Assembly (NCBI GenBank): GCA_024228935.1
Contig: JAAESX010000351.1
Location: forward strand, 55,689 to 119,688
Length of the DNA: 64,000 nt
From: Pseudomonadota bacterium
Lineage (GTDB): Bacteria > Myxococcota_A > UBA796 > CAJQPC01
Direction: 5' to 3'
The position numbers and the translations under genes are program-made. The number at the start of each line of letters is the position of its first letter. Position 1 is the stretch's first letter. The notes below the pieces were generated by a model. That model made no database searches. It had not been told where the DNA came from and saw only the letters and a list, made by a program, of their open reading frames with translations. Below are positions 47,471-56,563 of the stretch, piece after piece.

Positions 47471-49072
47471 CTACAGCCCGCCGCCCGGAAGCAGGCGTGC
47501 GCCGGTCCTCATCGAGTACTCGACGTCGTGGAACATGCCGACGAGCAGGTCCGGAGCGACGTCCCCGGTCCCCTCGGACACGACCGCGAGGGACCGGCCG
47601 ACCTGTTGGCCCTCGGTGTACCCGGCAAGGCGGGCGTCGGCGTCGTCCGCCGTCCACGTGCCGCCCTCGACGGTCTGCCAGAGGTAGACCGCGCCCGCAC
47701 CGGTCAACGTGTCGTTGGTGTTGTGGTACGGCGTGCCGACGGCGAGCCCTGGCACGCCGTCGTTGTCCTGATCCCACGCGACCAGCGCGTCGCCGAAGAA
47801 CCGGTCGCCTCCCGAGCCGTCGAACGTGGCCCAGGCATCCGCGGCCTGGCGCGTGCCGGTCAGCGGGCCGCGCACAACGTGGACCGCGCCGCCGTTCGCG
47901 TGCCAGCTGTCCGCGGCCGGACTGCCGATCAGCAGGTCGGCGTAGCCGTCGCCGTCCATGTCCGTCGGGTCGGCCAGCCCACGCCCGGTCCACAGGTACT
48001 TGCCGACGACCCGGTCCATGTCCGAGCTGACGATGACGCCTTCCGCGTCTCCAGGGATGATGACGACCAGGCCGGTGTCCTCGCCGCCTTCGTTCGCGGC
48101 GTACTCGCTGACCACGAACTCGGCCACGCCGTCCCCGTCCACGTCGCCGCGGCCGCTGGTCGAGCCCATCCAGGACGCCAGCGCCTCGCCGTGTACCCGG
48201 ACCACGGCGTCGTCGAGCGTGGTGTCCTCGGTGAGCGGGCCCGCCAGCACATACGCCGCGCCCGGGTCGGTGATGTCCCCCAGGTCGGCGCCGTTGGCCC
48301 CGACCAGCAGGTCCTCGATGGAGTCACCGTCCAGGTCGGCCACCGACAGCGTGCGTCCGGCGTGGTCGCCGGCTGCCACGCCGTGGAGCACCAGCCACGC
48401 GTCGTCGCCTGTGCGGTCCTCGATCAGGTCGTCGGTCGCGAAGACGAACACGGCCCCGGCTCGGTCCTGGACCGTCGAGGTCTCGCTGCCTCCCACGAGC
48501 AACAGGCCATCCATCGCCGCCAGCGCCCCGCCGAACTCGCCCTCGCCCTCGGGGCCCGACAGCGTGACCAGATCGTGGACCAGGCTCATCGACTCGGTCA
48601 CCGGGGTGTCGACGATGTGCACCCGGCCGCGAAGGTCGTCGGCGAAGCTGGCCCCGATGAGCAGCTCGTCGTCGTCGTCCTCGTCGACGTCGCAGCTGCC
48701 GACGATGCGGCCCGACCGATCGCTCTCGCCGACGCCGCGGAGCTCGTACGAGTGCTCGGCGATGTCCAGATCACCCACGTAGCTGCAGTCGCCGGGCAGC
48801 CCGTCACAGTCGTCGTCCACGCCGTTTCCGCAGATCTCGGGGGCGCCGGGGTTCACGGTGGGGTCGCCGTCGTCGCAGTCGCCGGCCTTCGTCGACCACC
48901 CGTCCCGGTCCCGGTCGCGGGTCGTCCGGCCTGTCCGCCCCGAGTCGGCCGAGTCGGACGAGTCGGACGAGTCGGTCGGCGAGTCGAGGCTGTCCACCAG
49001 CGCCGGGCTGTCGTCGCTGTCCGGTCCGGCTGAGTCTCCAGGCGAGGTGCAGGCCAGGACGAGCGTGATCAC
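47471..49072 (-). CDS. FG-GAP/MopE-type surface lipoprotein
   Basis: The 533-residue protein begins VITLVLACTSPGD with lipobox Cys8 and a Ser/Asp linker with RDRDRDGW. A MopE-like metal-binding motif follows (GDCDDGDPTVNPGAPEICGN, then DDDCDG). The rest is FG-GAP or integrin-like beta-propeller repeats (SVADLDGDSIEDLLVGANGA, DPTDMDGDGYADLLIGSPAA). It is a paralogue of the protein at 60879-62609. The GTG start overlaps the SEC-C gene stop by 4 bp. Confidence 0.85.
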   Translation of the reverse strand: MITLVLACTSPGDSAGPDSDDSPALVDSLDSPTDSSDSSDSADSGRTGRTTRDRDRDGWSTKAGDCDDGDPTVNPGAPEICGNGVDDDCDGLPGDCSYVGDLDIAEHSYELRGVGESDRSGRIVGSCDVDEDDDDELLIGASFADDLRGRVHIVDTPVTESMSLVHDLVTLSGPEGEGEFGGALAAMDGLLLVGGSETSTVQDRAGAVFVFATDDLIEDRTGDDAWLVLHGVAAGDHAGRTLSVADLDGDSIEDLLVGANGADLGDITDPGAAYVLAGPLTEDTTLDDAVVRVHGEALASWMGSTSGRGDVDGDGVAEFVVSEYAANEGGEDTGLVVIIPGDAEGVIVSSDMDRVVGKYLWTGRGLADPTDMDGDGYADLLIGSPAADSWHANGGAVHVVRGPLTGTRQAADAWATFDGSGGDRFFGDALVAWDQDNDGVPGLAVGTPYHNTNDTLTGAGAVYLWQTVEGGTWTADDADARLAGYTEGQQVGRSLAVVSEGTGDVAPDLLVGMFHDVEYSMRTGARLLPGGGL

Positions 49073-50913
49073 ACGGACCCCGCGCTCTGGCGCCAGAGCT
49101 GCTTGATGCGACGCTCGAGATCCTGCCGATGGACCAGGTCGATCATGCGAAGGCTGTCCTCCGAGGGGAGGAAGATCATGCGATAGCTGCGGCCGAGACG
49201 CACTCGCCAGATCTCTTTCATTCCGCGAAGGGGGCGCGCGTTGTGCCAGGCCTCGCCTCGCCCGGCGGCCAGGCGACCGACCAGCTCGATGGCCGCCCGC
49301 TGGACGTGATCGGGCCGCTCGGCGACCGCTTTGGTGAACGCCAGATCGAAGGCCGGGATTCTCAGTGGCTGGGGCCCGGCCTCGAAGAGCTCCTCCTCCT
49401 CGACGTCCGGCTCGAGTGGTGCCTCGGCGGTCTCCTCGACGGCCTCTTCCGCTTCCTCGGCCAGCGCCTTGAGCTCGCGACGCAGGGCGTTGCGCTCCTC
49501 GTGGACCAGCTTGTGGCGGGCCTTCTCGTCGGCGAGCGCGCGCTTGAGCGCCTCGAGCTCCTTGGGGTCCGCGCCCTCGCGCACGACCTGGACGACCTCC
49601 TGGACGACCTCGGTCTTCTTCTCCTTCCGCAGGCGGACCAGTTCGGCTCGGACGGCCTGCAGCTCCTGGCGCATCCGGTCCTCGGTCGAGACCCGCCGCT
49701 TCTTGTCGGCCTTCTTCCAGGCCGGCAGCTGCGAGAGGTGCGACTCGATGGGATCGACAGGATCGAGCCCGATCTGGTCTCGCGCTTCGAGCAGATCCGC
49801 CAGGAACGAGGGGCCCTGCTTGGCATCTCCCATCGGCAGGAGCCCGCGCAGCAGGTGCACCGCGAGTCCCGGCGCGCCCCCGTCCAGGGCGCCATAGGCC
49901 AGGTCCACGAGCTGGTCGCTGCGAGCGGCCTCTTCGAGCACCGTGAACCGATCGGTCGCGACGCGGAGTCGGGCGGCCAGCGGGTCGGTGTCGCCGACAC
50001 CCAGCCGCTCGAGCAGGTCGGTCCGGTCGGCGAACGCGCAGCTCGCTCGGGCGGAGACCGCCAGGCTCGGGTCCAGGTCCAGCGTGAGCAGCAGCTCGAC
50101 AGCCCGGTCCAGCTCGAGCTTGCGCAGCAGCTCGGTGATCCAGGTGGGCCACAGGTCCTCGGGCACATCCGAGAGGCGTGCCAGCTCATGCCCGGCCAGC
50201 GCACCCAGGCGCTCGGGGCTCCATGTCGCGGGGCCCGCCGCGGGCTTGCCCAGGCAGCACTTCTTGTACTTCTTGCCGCTTCCGCACGGGCAGGCGTCGT
50301 TCCGCCCGGGCGGCTTGGCGTCGTGCTGCACGGTGAAGCCGGACTGCACCGCGAGCGGCGCGACCTCGGGCAGGTGGTCGGCGACCCGGCCCTCGCCGAG
50401 CTTGGCGAGCGTGGCCAGGACCAGCGGCATGTCCTTTGGCGGGAGCGGCACGCCCTCGCGCTGGACCACCGTCTTCAGGTCGGCGTCGGCCACCTCGTCG
50501 GCCAGGGTCACGAGCAGGTCCTCGCAGTCCGCCGGCAGGGCCCGGCGCAGCATGCCGCGGGCGAGCCTGGCGGCTTCGGCCGGATGGGTACGGCCCGCGA
50601 TGCGCAGCGCACACGCGGCGGTCACGGGATCGAGTCGGCGCTGACGGACGGCGGCCAACAGCGGCTCGGCGACGCCTTGGACCCGCTCGCAGACCAGCAA
50701 CAGGGTGCCGTGGTCCGGCAGCAGCTCGGCGCCTTGCTCGAGCAGCGCCGGGTCGATGGCGTGTCCCTGGTCCGCTGCGGCCAGCGCCAGCACCGTGAAG
50801 GCCTTGGCATCCCGCGCGGCCAGGGCCTCGCCGAGCTGGCTGGCGTCGTCGAGCGAGACCCCGCTGATCCCGTCGCGAGTCAGCGGTACCGCGGCCAGTT
50901 CGGTGAGCGTCAT
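49069..50913 (-). CDS. SEC-C motif protein with coiled coil and RelE-like C-terminal domain
   Basis: Residues 1-200 of this 614-residue protein are helical repeats, then comes a SEC-C zinc motif (GRNDACPCGSGKKYKKCC, 203-220), more helices, a charged coiled coil (~400-500), and a C-terminal domain (~530-610) with the pattern of RelE/ParE-type folds: helices, then IWRVRLGRSYRMIFLPSEDS, MIDLVHRQDLERRI. SEC-C zinc domains bind SecB or ribosomal partners; RelE-like domains cut mRNA at the ribosome. No antitoxin gene is next to it, so the domain may be a binding module rather than a toxin. It starts with ATG at 50913, 30 bp from a divergent gene. Confidence 0.72.
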   Translation of the reverse strand: MTLTELAAVPLTRDGISGVSLDDASQLGEALAARDAKAFTVLALAAADQGHAIDPALLEQGAELLPDHGTLLLVCERVQGVAEPLLAAVRQRRLDPVTAACALRIAGRTHPAEAARLARGMLRRALPADCEDLLVTLADEVADADLKTVVQREGVPLPPKDMPLVLATLAKLGEGRVADHLPEVAPLAVQSGFTVQHDAKPPGRNDACPCGSGKKYKKCCLGKPAAGPATWSPERLGALAGHELARLSDVPEDLWPTWITELLRKLELDRAVELLLTLDLDPSLAVSARASCAFADRTDLLERLGVGDTDPLAARLRVATDRFTVLEEAARSDQLVDLAYGALDGGAPGLAVHLLRGLLPMGDAKQGPSFLADLLEARDQIGLDPVDPIESHLSQLPAWKKADKKRRVSTEDRMRQELQAVRAELVRLRKEKKTEVVQEVVQVVREGADPKELEALKRALADEKARHKLVHEERNALRRELKALAEEAEEAVEETAEAPLEPDVEEEELFEAGPQPLRIPAFDLAFTKAVAERPDHVQRAAIELVGRLAAGRGEAWHNARPLRGMKEIWRVRLGRSYRMIFLPSEDSLRMIDLVHRQDLERRIKQLWRQSAGSV

Positions 50914-50943
50914 GGACCCTCGAGTATCGAATTACACCCCCGC

Positions 50944-51426
50944 ATGCGACCGCTCCGATGTGACCTCGATCTCGGCCCCGACGTCGTCCGTGGGCTGCTC
51001 CCGCATCGCGAGCCGCTGCTCCTGGTCGACCGGATCCGTGGCTTTCGCGTGGACCCACCGGCGCTCGTCGCGCACAAGCACGTCCGTCCCGACGAGCCTG
51101 TCTTCGCTGGGCACATCCCCGGGCGCCCGTTGTGGCCCGGTGTCTACACGGTCGAGGCGCTCGCCCAGGCGACGCTCCTCTTGTTCAGGCTGCTCGAGGT
51201 CGGCGTCGAGAACGCGGCCAGCCCCAGCCCGCTCGTGCACGAGGGCTTCCTGACCTCGATCGACATCAAGCTGTCCCGACCGGTCCTGCCGGACTCCCTC
51301 CTCGAGCTCCACGTCGCGCTCGGTGGGGGGTTCGGGGGCGGCCACCAGGTCGACGTCGAGGCCATCGTCGATCGACGCACGGCCGCGAGCGGGCGCATCA
51401 CCGTCGCGGTCCGCCCTACAGGCTGA
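50944..51426 (+). CDS. FabZ-like 3-hydroxyacyl-ACP dehydratase (hotdog fold)
   Basis: The 160-residue protein has the FabZ N-terminal block LLPHREPLLLVDRI and an active-site-like segment FAGHIPGRPLWPGVYTVEALAQ, where His and a downstream Glu are the usual dehydratase pair. It removes water from beta-hydroxyacyl-ACP. It runs towards the ketoreductase gene and overlaps it by 11 bp. With the KS, ACP and ketoreductase next to it, it forms a minimal fatty-acid or polyene pathway. Confidence 0.85.
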   Translation: MRPLRCDLDLGPDVVRGLLPHREPLLLVDRIRGFRVDPPALVAHKHVRPDEPVFAGHIPGRPLWPGVYTVEALAQATLLLFRLLEVGVENAASPSPLVHEGFLTSIDIKLSRPVLPDSLLELHVALGGGFGGGHQVDVEAIVDRRTAASGRITVAVRPTG

Positions 51427-52108
51427 GCCCGCCGTCCACGACCAGGCACTGGCCGTGGATGTAGGTCGCGTCGGTCAGGAAGAGCACCGCCGCGGCCACC
51501 TCGTGCCCGGTCCCGACACGGCCCACTGGGATGTGCTCCAGCAGTCGGGTCTTCAGGCGGGGCGGCATGCGCTGCCCCATGCCGACGTCGAGCACGCCCG
51601 GGATCACGGCGTTCACTCGGACCCCGCGACCCCCGAGCTCCATCGCCAGGCTCTTCGTCAGGCTGGTGAGTCCGGACTTCGCCGCGGCGTACGCGCTGTG
51701 GCCGGGCAGGGTGCGCTCGCTGACGACGCTGCCGACGTTCACGATGGCCCCGCTCCCGCGAGCCAGCATGCCGCGCACCACCGCTCGGGCGCAGTTGGCG
51801 GGCCCGAGCAGGTTGGTCGCGACGACCTCGTCCCACGTGGGCCCGTCGTCCATCGCGAAGAAGCCCTGGTGGGTCAGGCCGGCGTTGTTCACCAGGACGT
51901 CCACGTCGAGCGGCTCGATGGCCTGGCGGACCGCGTCCCGGTCGCGCACGTCGAAGCGGACCCAGGAACCGCCGAGCTCCTCGGCCAGCGCCCGTGCCTT
52001 GTCCTCGTGCACGCGGCAGCCGACGACGACCTCGTCTCCGCGGGCCGCGAACGCCCGGGCGATGTGCTCGCCGAGCCCGCGCGAACCACCGGTGACGAGG
52101 ACCTTCAT
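51416..52108 (-). CDS. FabG-like 3-oxoacyl-ACP reductase (SDR family)
   Basis: Short-chain dehydrogenase motifs are complete in 230 residues: TGGSRGLGEHIA for the nucleotide, NNAG, and the catalytic Ser (NVGSVVSERTL), then SAYAAAKSG with Tyr and Lys. A C-terminal YIHGQCLVVDGGLSL is typical of FabG. It reduces beta-ketoacyl-ACP with NADPH. The start overlaps the upstream GcvT-like gene stop by 4 bp. Confidence 0.9.
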   Translation of the reverse strand: MKVLVTGGSRGLGEHIARAFAARGDEVVVGCRVHEDKARALAEELGGSWVRFDVRDRDAVRQAIEPLDVDVLVNNAGLTHQGFFAMDDGPTWDEVVATNLLGPANCARAVVRGMLARGSGAIVNVGSVVSERTLPGHSAYAAAKSGLTSLTKSLAMELGGRGVRVNAVIPGVLDVGMGQRMPPRLKTRLLEHIPVGRVGTGHEVAAAVLFLTDATYIHGQCLVVDGGLSL

Positions 52109-53112
52109 CCGGCGATCGGCGGGAAGGTGTCGGTGTCGCGGCTCGCCCAGCTGTGGCGCTGGGTGTCGATGAACAGGCTGCGGTTGGTCAGGAGCGGCGC
52201 GCTGCAGGTCGTGAATGTGAGCCCGCCGGCATCGAGCGTCAGGCCCGGGTGCGCGCGGTCCCGCTCCAGGAGCGCCAGTCCGATGGCCCGTCCAAGTGTG
52301 GTCGACCACATGGTGAACAGCAGCCGCCCGTCCGCGTCACCCGTGACCGGGCCCGGTTCGGCCAGCGTGTCCCCGACGATCCAGCTGATGCGCGGGACGC
52401 CGTCGGCTCGGGCCGCACGAACGGCGTCCATCCCGGGGGCCTTGCGGCGTGGGTCGATCCGCCACTGGAGCTGTAGCTCCATCGGTCCGAGCGAGCGCAT
52501 CTCGGGCAGCCGGACGCTGTAGAAGCCGTTCTCGAGCGCGCAGCGGTCCAGCGCGTCGAGGTCGGGCTCTCCGGGGTCCATGTCGGCGCTGAGCTCGCGC
52601 AGGCGGGCAGCCAGCTCGTCCATGCGCGAGCGCTCGACCAGGAAGTCGTACCCGTACTCACCCGTCTTGCCGCCACGGAAGCAGAGCCCCCAGCCCGGCG
52701 CGTCGAAGAAGCACAGGTAGGGGACGCCCAGCACGTCGGGGCTCACGAGCCGCGCCACGAGCTCCCAGGCGTACGGGCCGTCGACCGAGACGATGCCGTG
52801 CGAGTCGGTGTGATCGACGAGCTCCACGTCCAGGTCCGCGGCATGGGGCTCGAGCCACTCGACGAGCTGCGGGGCGGTCAGGCCTTCGACCAACAGCAGG
52901 TAGTCCAGGTCGTCGACGGCGATGTAGACATCCGCCAGGACGTGCCCGGCGTCGGACAGGAACACGGTGTGGAGCACCTGTCCGTCTCGCACGAAGAGCG
53001 GCCGGGGGCTGACGGCGTCCAGCAGGTCGTAGGCCTGGTCGCCGCGCACGCGCACGACGGCGACGTGGTCGGCGCGGCGGACGGTCGCGCGCTGGCGGAG
53101 GGCCTCATCCAT
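52105..53112 (-). CDS. GcvT/YgfZ-like folate-binding-fold protein in the PKS-like cluster
   Basis: The 335-residue protein resembles aminomethyltransferase-fold proteins: VVRVRGDQAYDLLDAVSPRPLFVRDGQ, DSHGIVSVDGPYAWELVARLVSPD, and GKTGEYGYDFLVE. A C-terminal barrel-like part includes SWIVGDTLAEPGP. It lies between the ketoreductase and ACP genes with overlaps on both sides (4 bp and 8 bp), so it belongs to the pathway. A one-carbon transfer or a non-catalytic role is possible; the family does not decide this. Confidence 0.75.
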   Translation of the reverse strand: MDEALRQRATVRRADHVAVVRVRGDQAYDLLDAVSPRPLFVRDGQVLHTVFLSDAGHVLADVYIAVDDLDYLLLVEGLTAPQLVEWLEPHAADLDVELVDHTDSHGIVSVDGPYAWELVARLVSPDVLGVPYLCFFDAPGWGLCFRGGKTGEYGYDFLVERSRMDELAARLRELSADMDPGEPDLDALDRCALENGFYSVRLPEMRSLGPMELQLQWRIDPRRKAPGMDAVRAARADGVPRISWIVGDTLAEPGPVTGDADGRLLFTMWSTTLGRAIGLALLERDRAHPGLTLDAGGLTFTTCSAPLLTNRSLFIDTQRHSWASRDTDTFPPIAG

Positions 53113-53380
53113 CGCCGAGCTCCATCAGCAGGTCCACGAGCGCGTTGACCGAGCGCAGCGCGACGTGTCCGCGGGCGCCATCCGGGATCCGGACGCCCGT
53201 TCGCTTCTGTACGCCGACCGCCAGGTCGATGGCGTCCACGGAGTCGAGGCCCAGGCCGGTGCCGTAGAGCGAGACGTCGGGGTCGATCTGGTCTGGGTCG
53301 ACGTCGAGCCGCAGGTCGGTGATCAGCACGTCGCGGACGTGTCCGAGCAGCTCCTTTCGCCGGGTGAGATCAGTACGCAT
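53105..53380 (-). CDS. Acyl carrier protein
   Basis: The 91-residue protein has the phosphopantetheine attachment Ser in GLGLDSVDAIDLAVGVQK. It carries the growing acyl chain on a thiol arm. It overlaps the KS stop (11 bp) and the GcvT-like start (8 bp), so it is made with them. The ATG at 53380 is the only plausible start. Confidence 0.92.
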   Translation of the reverse strand: MRTDLTRRKELLGHVRDVLITDLRLDVDPDQIDPDVSLYGTGLGLDSVDAIDLAVGVQKRTGVRIPDGARGHVALRSVNALVDLLMELGDG

Positions 53381-55022
53381 CCGTGAACCTCGTCCCGCTC
53401 TCCATGACACGCTGGCCGGCCGTCGGCACCCCGGGTCGGAGCCAGATGGCCACCGCGCCCTCGTCGGGGTGATCCGGCTCGGCCTCGCGCACATGCACGA
53501 CGAGCATCCCGGCCAGCTCGGGCTCGGTCGCCAGCAGCCAGCGGCCGTGGTCCAGGGCCTCGTCGGGATCGCCGAGGACGACGTCGACGGGCCCGCGGAG
53601 TCCGAGCTCGAGCGAGCAGGCCCCGCCCGGGACGATGGGCAGCGAGCGAGAGAAGAGCACCGCGCCCATCGCGTCGAGGCCCTGGTCGTGCAGGCGCCGG
53701 TCGAGCTCCTCGATCCGTGCCGGAGATGTGCAGCGCTGCGCCACGATGAGCCCGGTCGCAGCGCGCTCGTCCCGGCCAAGCCGTCTTCCGGCCCAGGCTC
53801 GACGGATCGCGGCCAGGAGCCACAGCGTCGAGGGATCGGCGTCGCGGGGGTCGAAGCTGCGGAGCTCGCTCTTGAGGTCGCGCGGATCCAGCGGCTCGGG
53901 CGACTCGACGCGCCCGATGGCGGCGATGTGGACAGGGCGTTGGGGGCGAGCCCACGAGCGCGAGGGACCGGCCACGATGGCGGTGTTCACCCCTCCGAAG
54001 CCGCAGCTGACCGACGCGACGTGTTCCAGCTCGGCGGTGCGCACTTGCGGCACGCAGTCGGGCGGCGCGCCAGGACGCGGCTGATGGAACCCGGCGGTTG
54101 CAGGCAGGAAGCCGGCGTCCCGGGCGATCAGCGCGGCCACCAGCTCGAGCATCCCGGCGGCCCCCTGGGTGTGTCCGAGCTGCGACTTGGGAGCGCTGAC
54201 GGGCACGTCGCCGAGCACGCGCTGGATCCCTCGCCACTCGGCGGCGTCGTTGGCCTCGGTGCCGGTGCCGTGCGCGCTGACCCAGTCGATCTCGGGCTCG
54301 CCAGCCTGGGCCCAGGCCCTGGACAGCGCCGAGCGCACGCCGCGTCCGTCGGGGGCCGGCGCGGTCGGGTGGTGTGCATCCGCGCGGGTCGCCCAGCCGT
54401 TCAGGCCGGTCGGGTGGGCGTCGTCCCGCAGCTCGAGCAGCACGAATGCCGACCCGTCTCCGAGCGAGATGCCAGTGCGCGTCGAGAACGGCGAGCACGG
54501 GGCGCTCGCCAGGGCGTTCAGGCGGTGGAACCCCGCGTGCAGGCGAGGGGAGACGACGTCGAAGCCGCCGACCAGGACGCGGGCCACGCCCCGGTCGAGG
54601 AGACGCAGGGCGTGTCCGACCGCCGTCGCGCTCGACGCACATGCGCTCGAGCAGGTGACGACCGGGCCGCGGAGTCCCACCCGAGCAGCCAGGTCGTGGG
54701 CCAGCTCGTCCAGGGGGCGTGGTCGGTCCTCGAGGTTGGTGCCGACCACCAACGCCACGTGCTCCGGGTCGGTGTCGCCCAGCGCCTCCAGGGCGGCGCG
54801 GACCCCGAAGGAGACCCCGAGCTCCTGGTGGAAGTCCGGGTCGTCGTCCCGGTCCGGGGACGGCGGCGACTCCACGAGCGCGCCGATGGGCGGCCCCGAA
54901 GGCTGGAAGCGTGTCAGCGGACGGATCGCCGTCCGACCGGAGCGCAACAGCTCGCGCAGGGGCCCGATGCCGTCCCCCGCAGCGCTGACCGCGCCCATTC
55001 CTCGCACCACGACGTGTGCCAC
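53370..55022 (-). CDS. Ketosynthase fused to a degenerate second KS-like domain
   Basis: Residues ~1-375 of the 550-residue protein are a complete beta-ketoacyl synthase with active-site Cys128 (in CSSACASSATAV), HGTGTEAND and KSQLGHTQGAAG His residues, and CGFGGVNTA. After residue ~380 a second part (HIAAIGRVESPEPLDPRDLK, SLELGLRGPVDVVLGDPDEA) resembles the N-terminal half of another KS (Ketoacyl-synt_2 type), without its own Cys. It may act as a built-in chain-length partner. GTG at 55022 was chosen over the longer start at 55058, which overlaps the divergent gene. Confidence 0.83.
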   Translation of the reverse strand: MAHVVVRGMGAVSAAGDGIGPLRELLRSGRTAIRPLTRFQPSGPPIGALVESPPSPDRDDDPDFHQELGVSFGVRAALEALGDTDPEHVALVVGTNLEDRPRPLDELAHDLAARVGLRGPVVTCSSACASSATAVGHALRLLDRGVARVLVGGFDVVSPRLHAGFHRLNALASAPCSPFSTRTGISLGDGSAFVLLELRDDAHPTGLNGWATRADAHHPTAPAPDGRGVRSALSRAWAQAGEPEIDWVSAHGTGTEANDAAEWRGIQRVLGDVPVSAPKSQLGHTQGAAGMLELVAALIARDAGFLPATAGFHQPRPGAPPDCVPQVRTAELEHVASVSCGFGGVNTAIVAGPSRSWARPQRPVHIAAIGRVESPEPLDPRDLKSELRSFDPRDADPSTLWLLAAIRRAWAGRRLGRDERAATGLIVAQRCTSPARIEELDRRLHDQGLDAMGAVLFSRSLPIVPGGACSLELGLRGPVDVVLGDPDEALDHGRWLLATEPELAGMLVVHVREAEPDHPDEGAVAIWLRPGVPTAGQRVMESGTRFTDAY

Positions 55023-55039
55023 CTGGATAGGGTATCGAC

Positions 55040-56563
55040 GTGCTTCACGACGGGCCAATCGACGTCCTCGTGGTCGGGGGAGGGTTCGCCGGCCTCACGC
55101 TCGCGCGTCAGCTCGAGCGGTCGTCGGACCTGTCGGTCGTCGTGGTCGACCCGCGCGTCCCGGACCCGACCGAGCGGCGGCTCGGGGAGTCCCTGACCGA
55201 GGTCTCCAGCCACTACCTCGAGGAGCTCGGCCTCGGCGAGCACCTGGCTGAGCAGCACATCCGTAAGCTGGCGCTGCGCTTCTTCCTCGGCCGGGCGCCG
55301 CTGTCCGAGCGGGGCGAGTTCGGGATCTTCGCGGATGGGGCGCCGCCTCGGCTCATCGAGACGGCGCTGCCCACGACCTGGCAGGTCCATCGAGGTCGGC
55401 TCGAGCACCACCTGACGCAGGAGCTGGCGGCGCCGATCCTGAGAGAGACGGCGCGGCTCGAAGGGGACGAGGTCTGGGTCGGAGAGCGTCGCATCGAGGC
55501 TCGGTGGGTCGTCGACGCCACCGCTCGTGGGTTGTTCGGCGGCCCGGCCCGGGACCTGGGGCACGCCGCCCAGGCGTGCTGGTTCTGGGTCGAACAGGCG
55601 CTCGACGTCGACACCCTGGGCCTGCCGCAGCGAGCCGCGCCCCACGTGCGGGAGCGCTCCACGGCACACCTCGTCGGCCCCGAGGGCTGGGTGTGGATCA
55701 TCCGGCTCTCGGACGGCTCGACCAGCATCGGCATCGTCCAACCTCCCGGGACCCCGCTGGACAGCCCAGAGGCGGCGATGAGCTGGCTGGCCCGCAACGA
55801 GCCCGAGCTCCACGCAGCGCTGGGGGCCCCCGTCGGGTTCGCACACCTCGCGTGGCGGTCCCACACCAGACCGCTCCTCGAGCCGGGGCGCGCGCGGGTC
55901 GGTGACGCTGCAGGGTTCCTCGACCCGCTGTACAGCTCGGGCGCGGACGTGATCGCCATCGGCAACGACCTGATCGTTGCCTGCATCCTCGGCCGCATCC
56001 CGCTGCGGCGCGCGAACACGGTGTTCGACGGGGTCCGCGAGCAGTACGCCGGGGTCTACCGGGGCGTGTTCGACATCGTTCGGAGCCCTCGGGCGATGCT
56101 CGCGCGCACGGTCTGGGATCAGGCCACGTACTTCGGCTTCATCGCCTTGCTCGCGCGAACGGGGGCTCTGACGGACGGCCTCTCCGACGGGCTGTGGCAC
56201 GCCCGGGCCGTCTCTCGCCTCCAGGCCCAGGTGACCGAGTGCCTCGTCGCCTGGGCGGCGGTGGACGACGGGCCCGCGGGTCATCTGGACCAGCCGCGCT
56301 GCGTGGTCCTGAACCGTCTCCTGGAGGGCCTTCGGACGCCGCCGCGTGGCCGAGCGCTGCGGTCGATGCTCGACACCAACCTCGGTCTCCTCGAGCAGCT
56401 GGCCGTGGCGATCTGGGCCCGGTCCCTTCGAGCGCGGGGGAACGCTGTCCCCCAGGGCCCGGTGAACCCGTACGGACTGACCTCGGGCGACCTCGACCTG
56501 GGCATCCGGCGCATCACCCCCGACCCCTCGATCCTGGGCGAGCTGGAGACGGCCTGGAGCTGA
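55040..56563 (+). CDS. FAD-dependent oxidoreductase/halogenase-like protein
   Basis: This 507-residue flavoprotein begins VLVVGGGFAGLTLARQLE, with ERRLGESLTE, GWVWIIRLSDGSTSIGIV and VGDAAGFLDPLYSSGADVIAIG, as in tryptophan-halogenase-type and geranylgeranyl-reductase-type enzymes. The GWxWxIP motif of true halogenases is only partly kept (GWVWIIRL), so hydroxylation or reduction of a carrier-bound chain is as likely as halogenation. It is divergent from the KS and overlaps the next gene. Confidence 0.78.
   Translation: MLHDGPIDVLVVGGGFAGLTLARQLERSSDLSVVVVDPRVPDPTERRLGESLTEVSSHYLEELGLGEHLAEQHIRKLALRFFLGRAPLSERGEFGIFADGAPPRLIETALPTTWQVHRGRLEHHLTQELAAPILRETARLEGDEVWVGERRIEARWVVDATARGLFGGPARDLGHAAQACWFWVEQALDVDTLGLPQRAAPHVRERSTAHLVGPEGWVWIIRLSDGSTSIGIVQPPGTPLDSPEAAMSWLARNEPELHAALGAPVGFAHLAWRSHTRPLLEPGRARVGDAAGFLDPLYSSGADVIAIGNDLIVACILGRIPLRRANTVFDGVREQYAGVYRGVFDIVRSPRAMLARTVWDQATYFGFIALLARTGALTDGLSDGLWHARAVSRLQAQVTECLVAWAAVDDGPAGHLDQPRCVVLNRLLEGLRTPPRGRALRSMLDTNLGLLEQLAVAIWARSLRARGNAVPQGPVNPYGLTSGDLDLGIRRITPDPSILGELETAWS

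Noticed and set aside
49069..50913. A type II toxin-antitoxin system
   Set aside because: The RelE-like part is the tail of a large multidomain protein and no antitoxin-like gene overlaps it.
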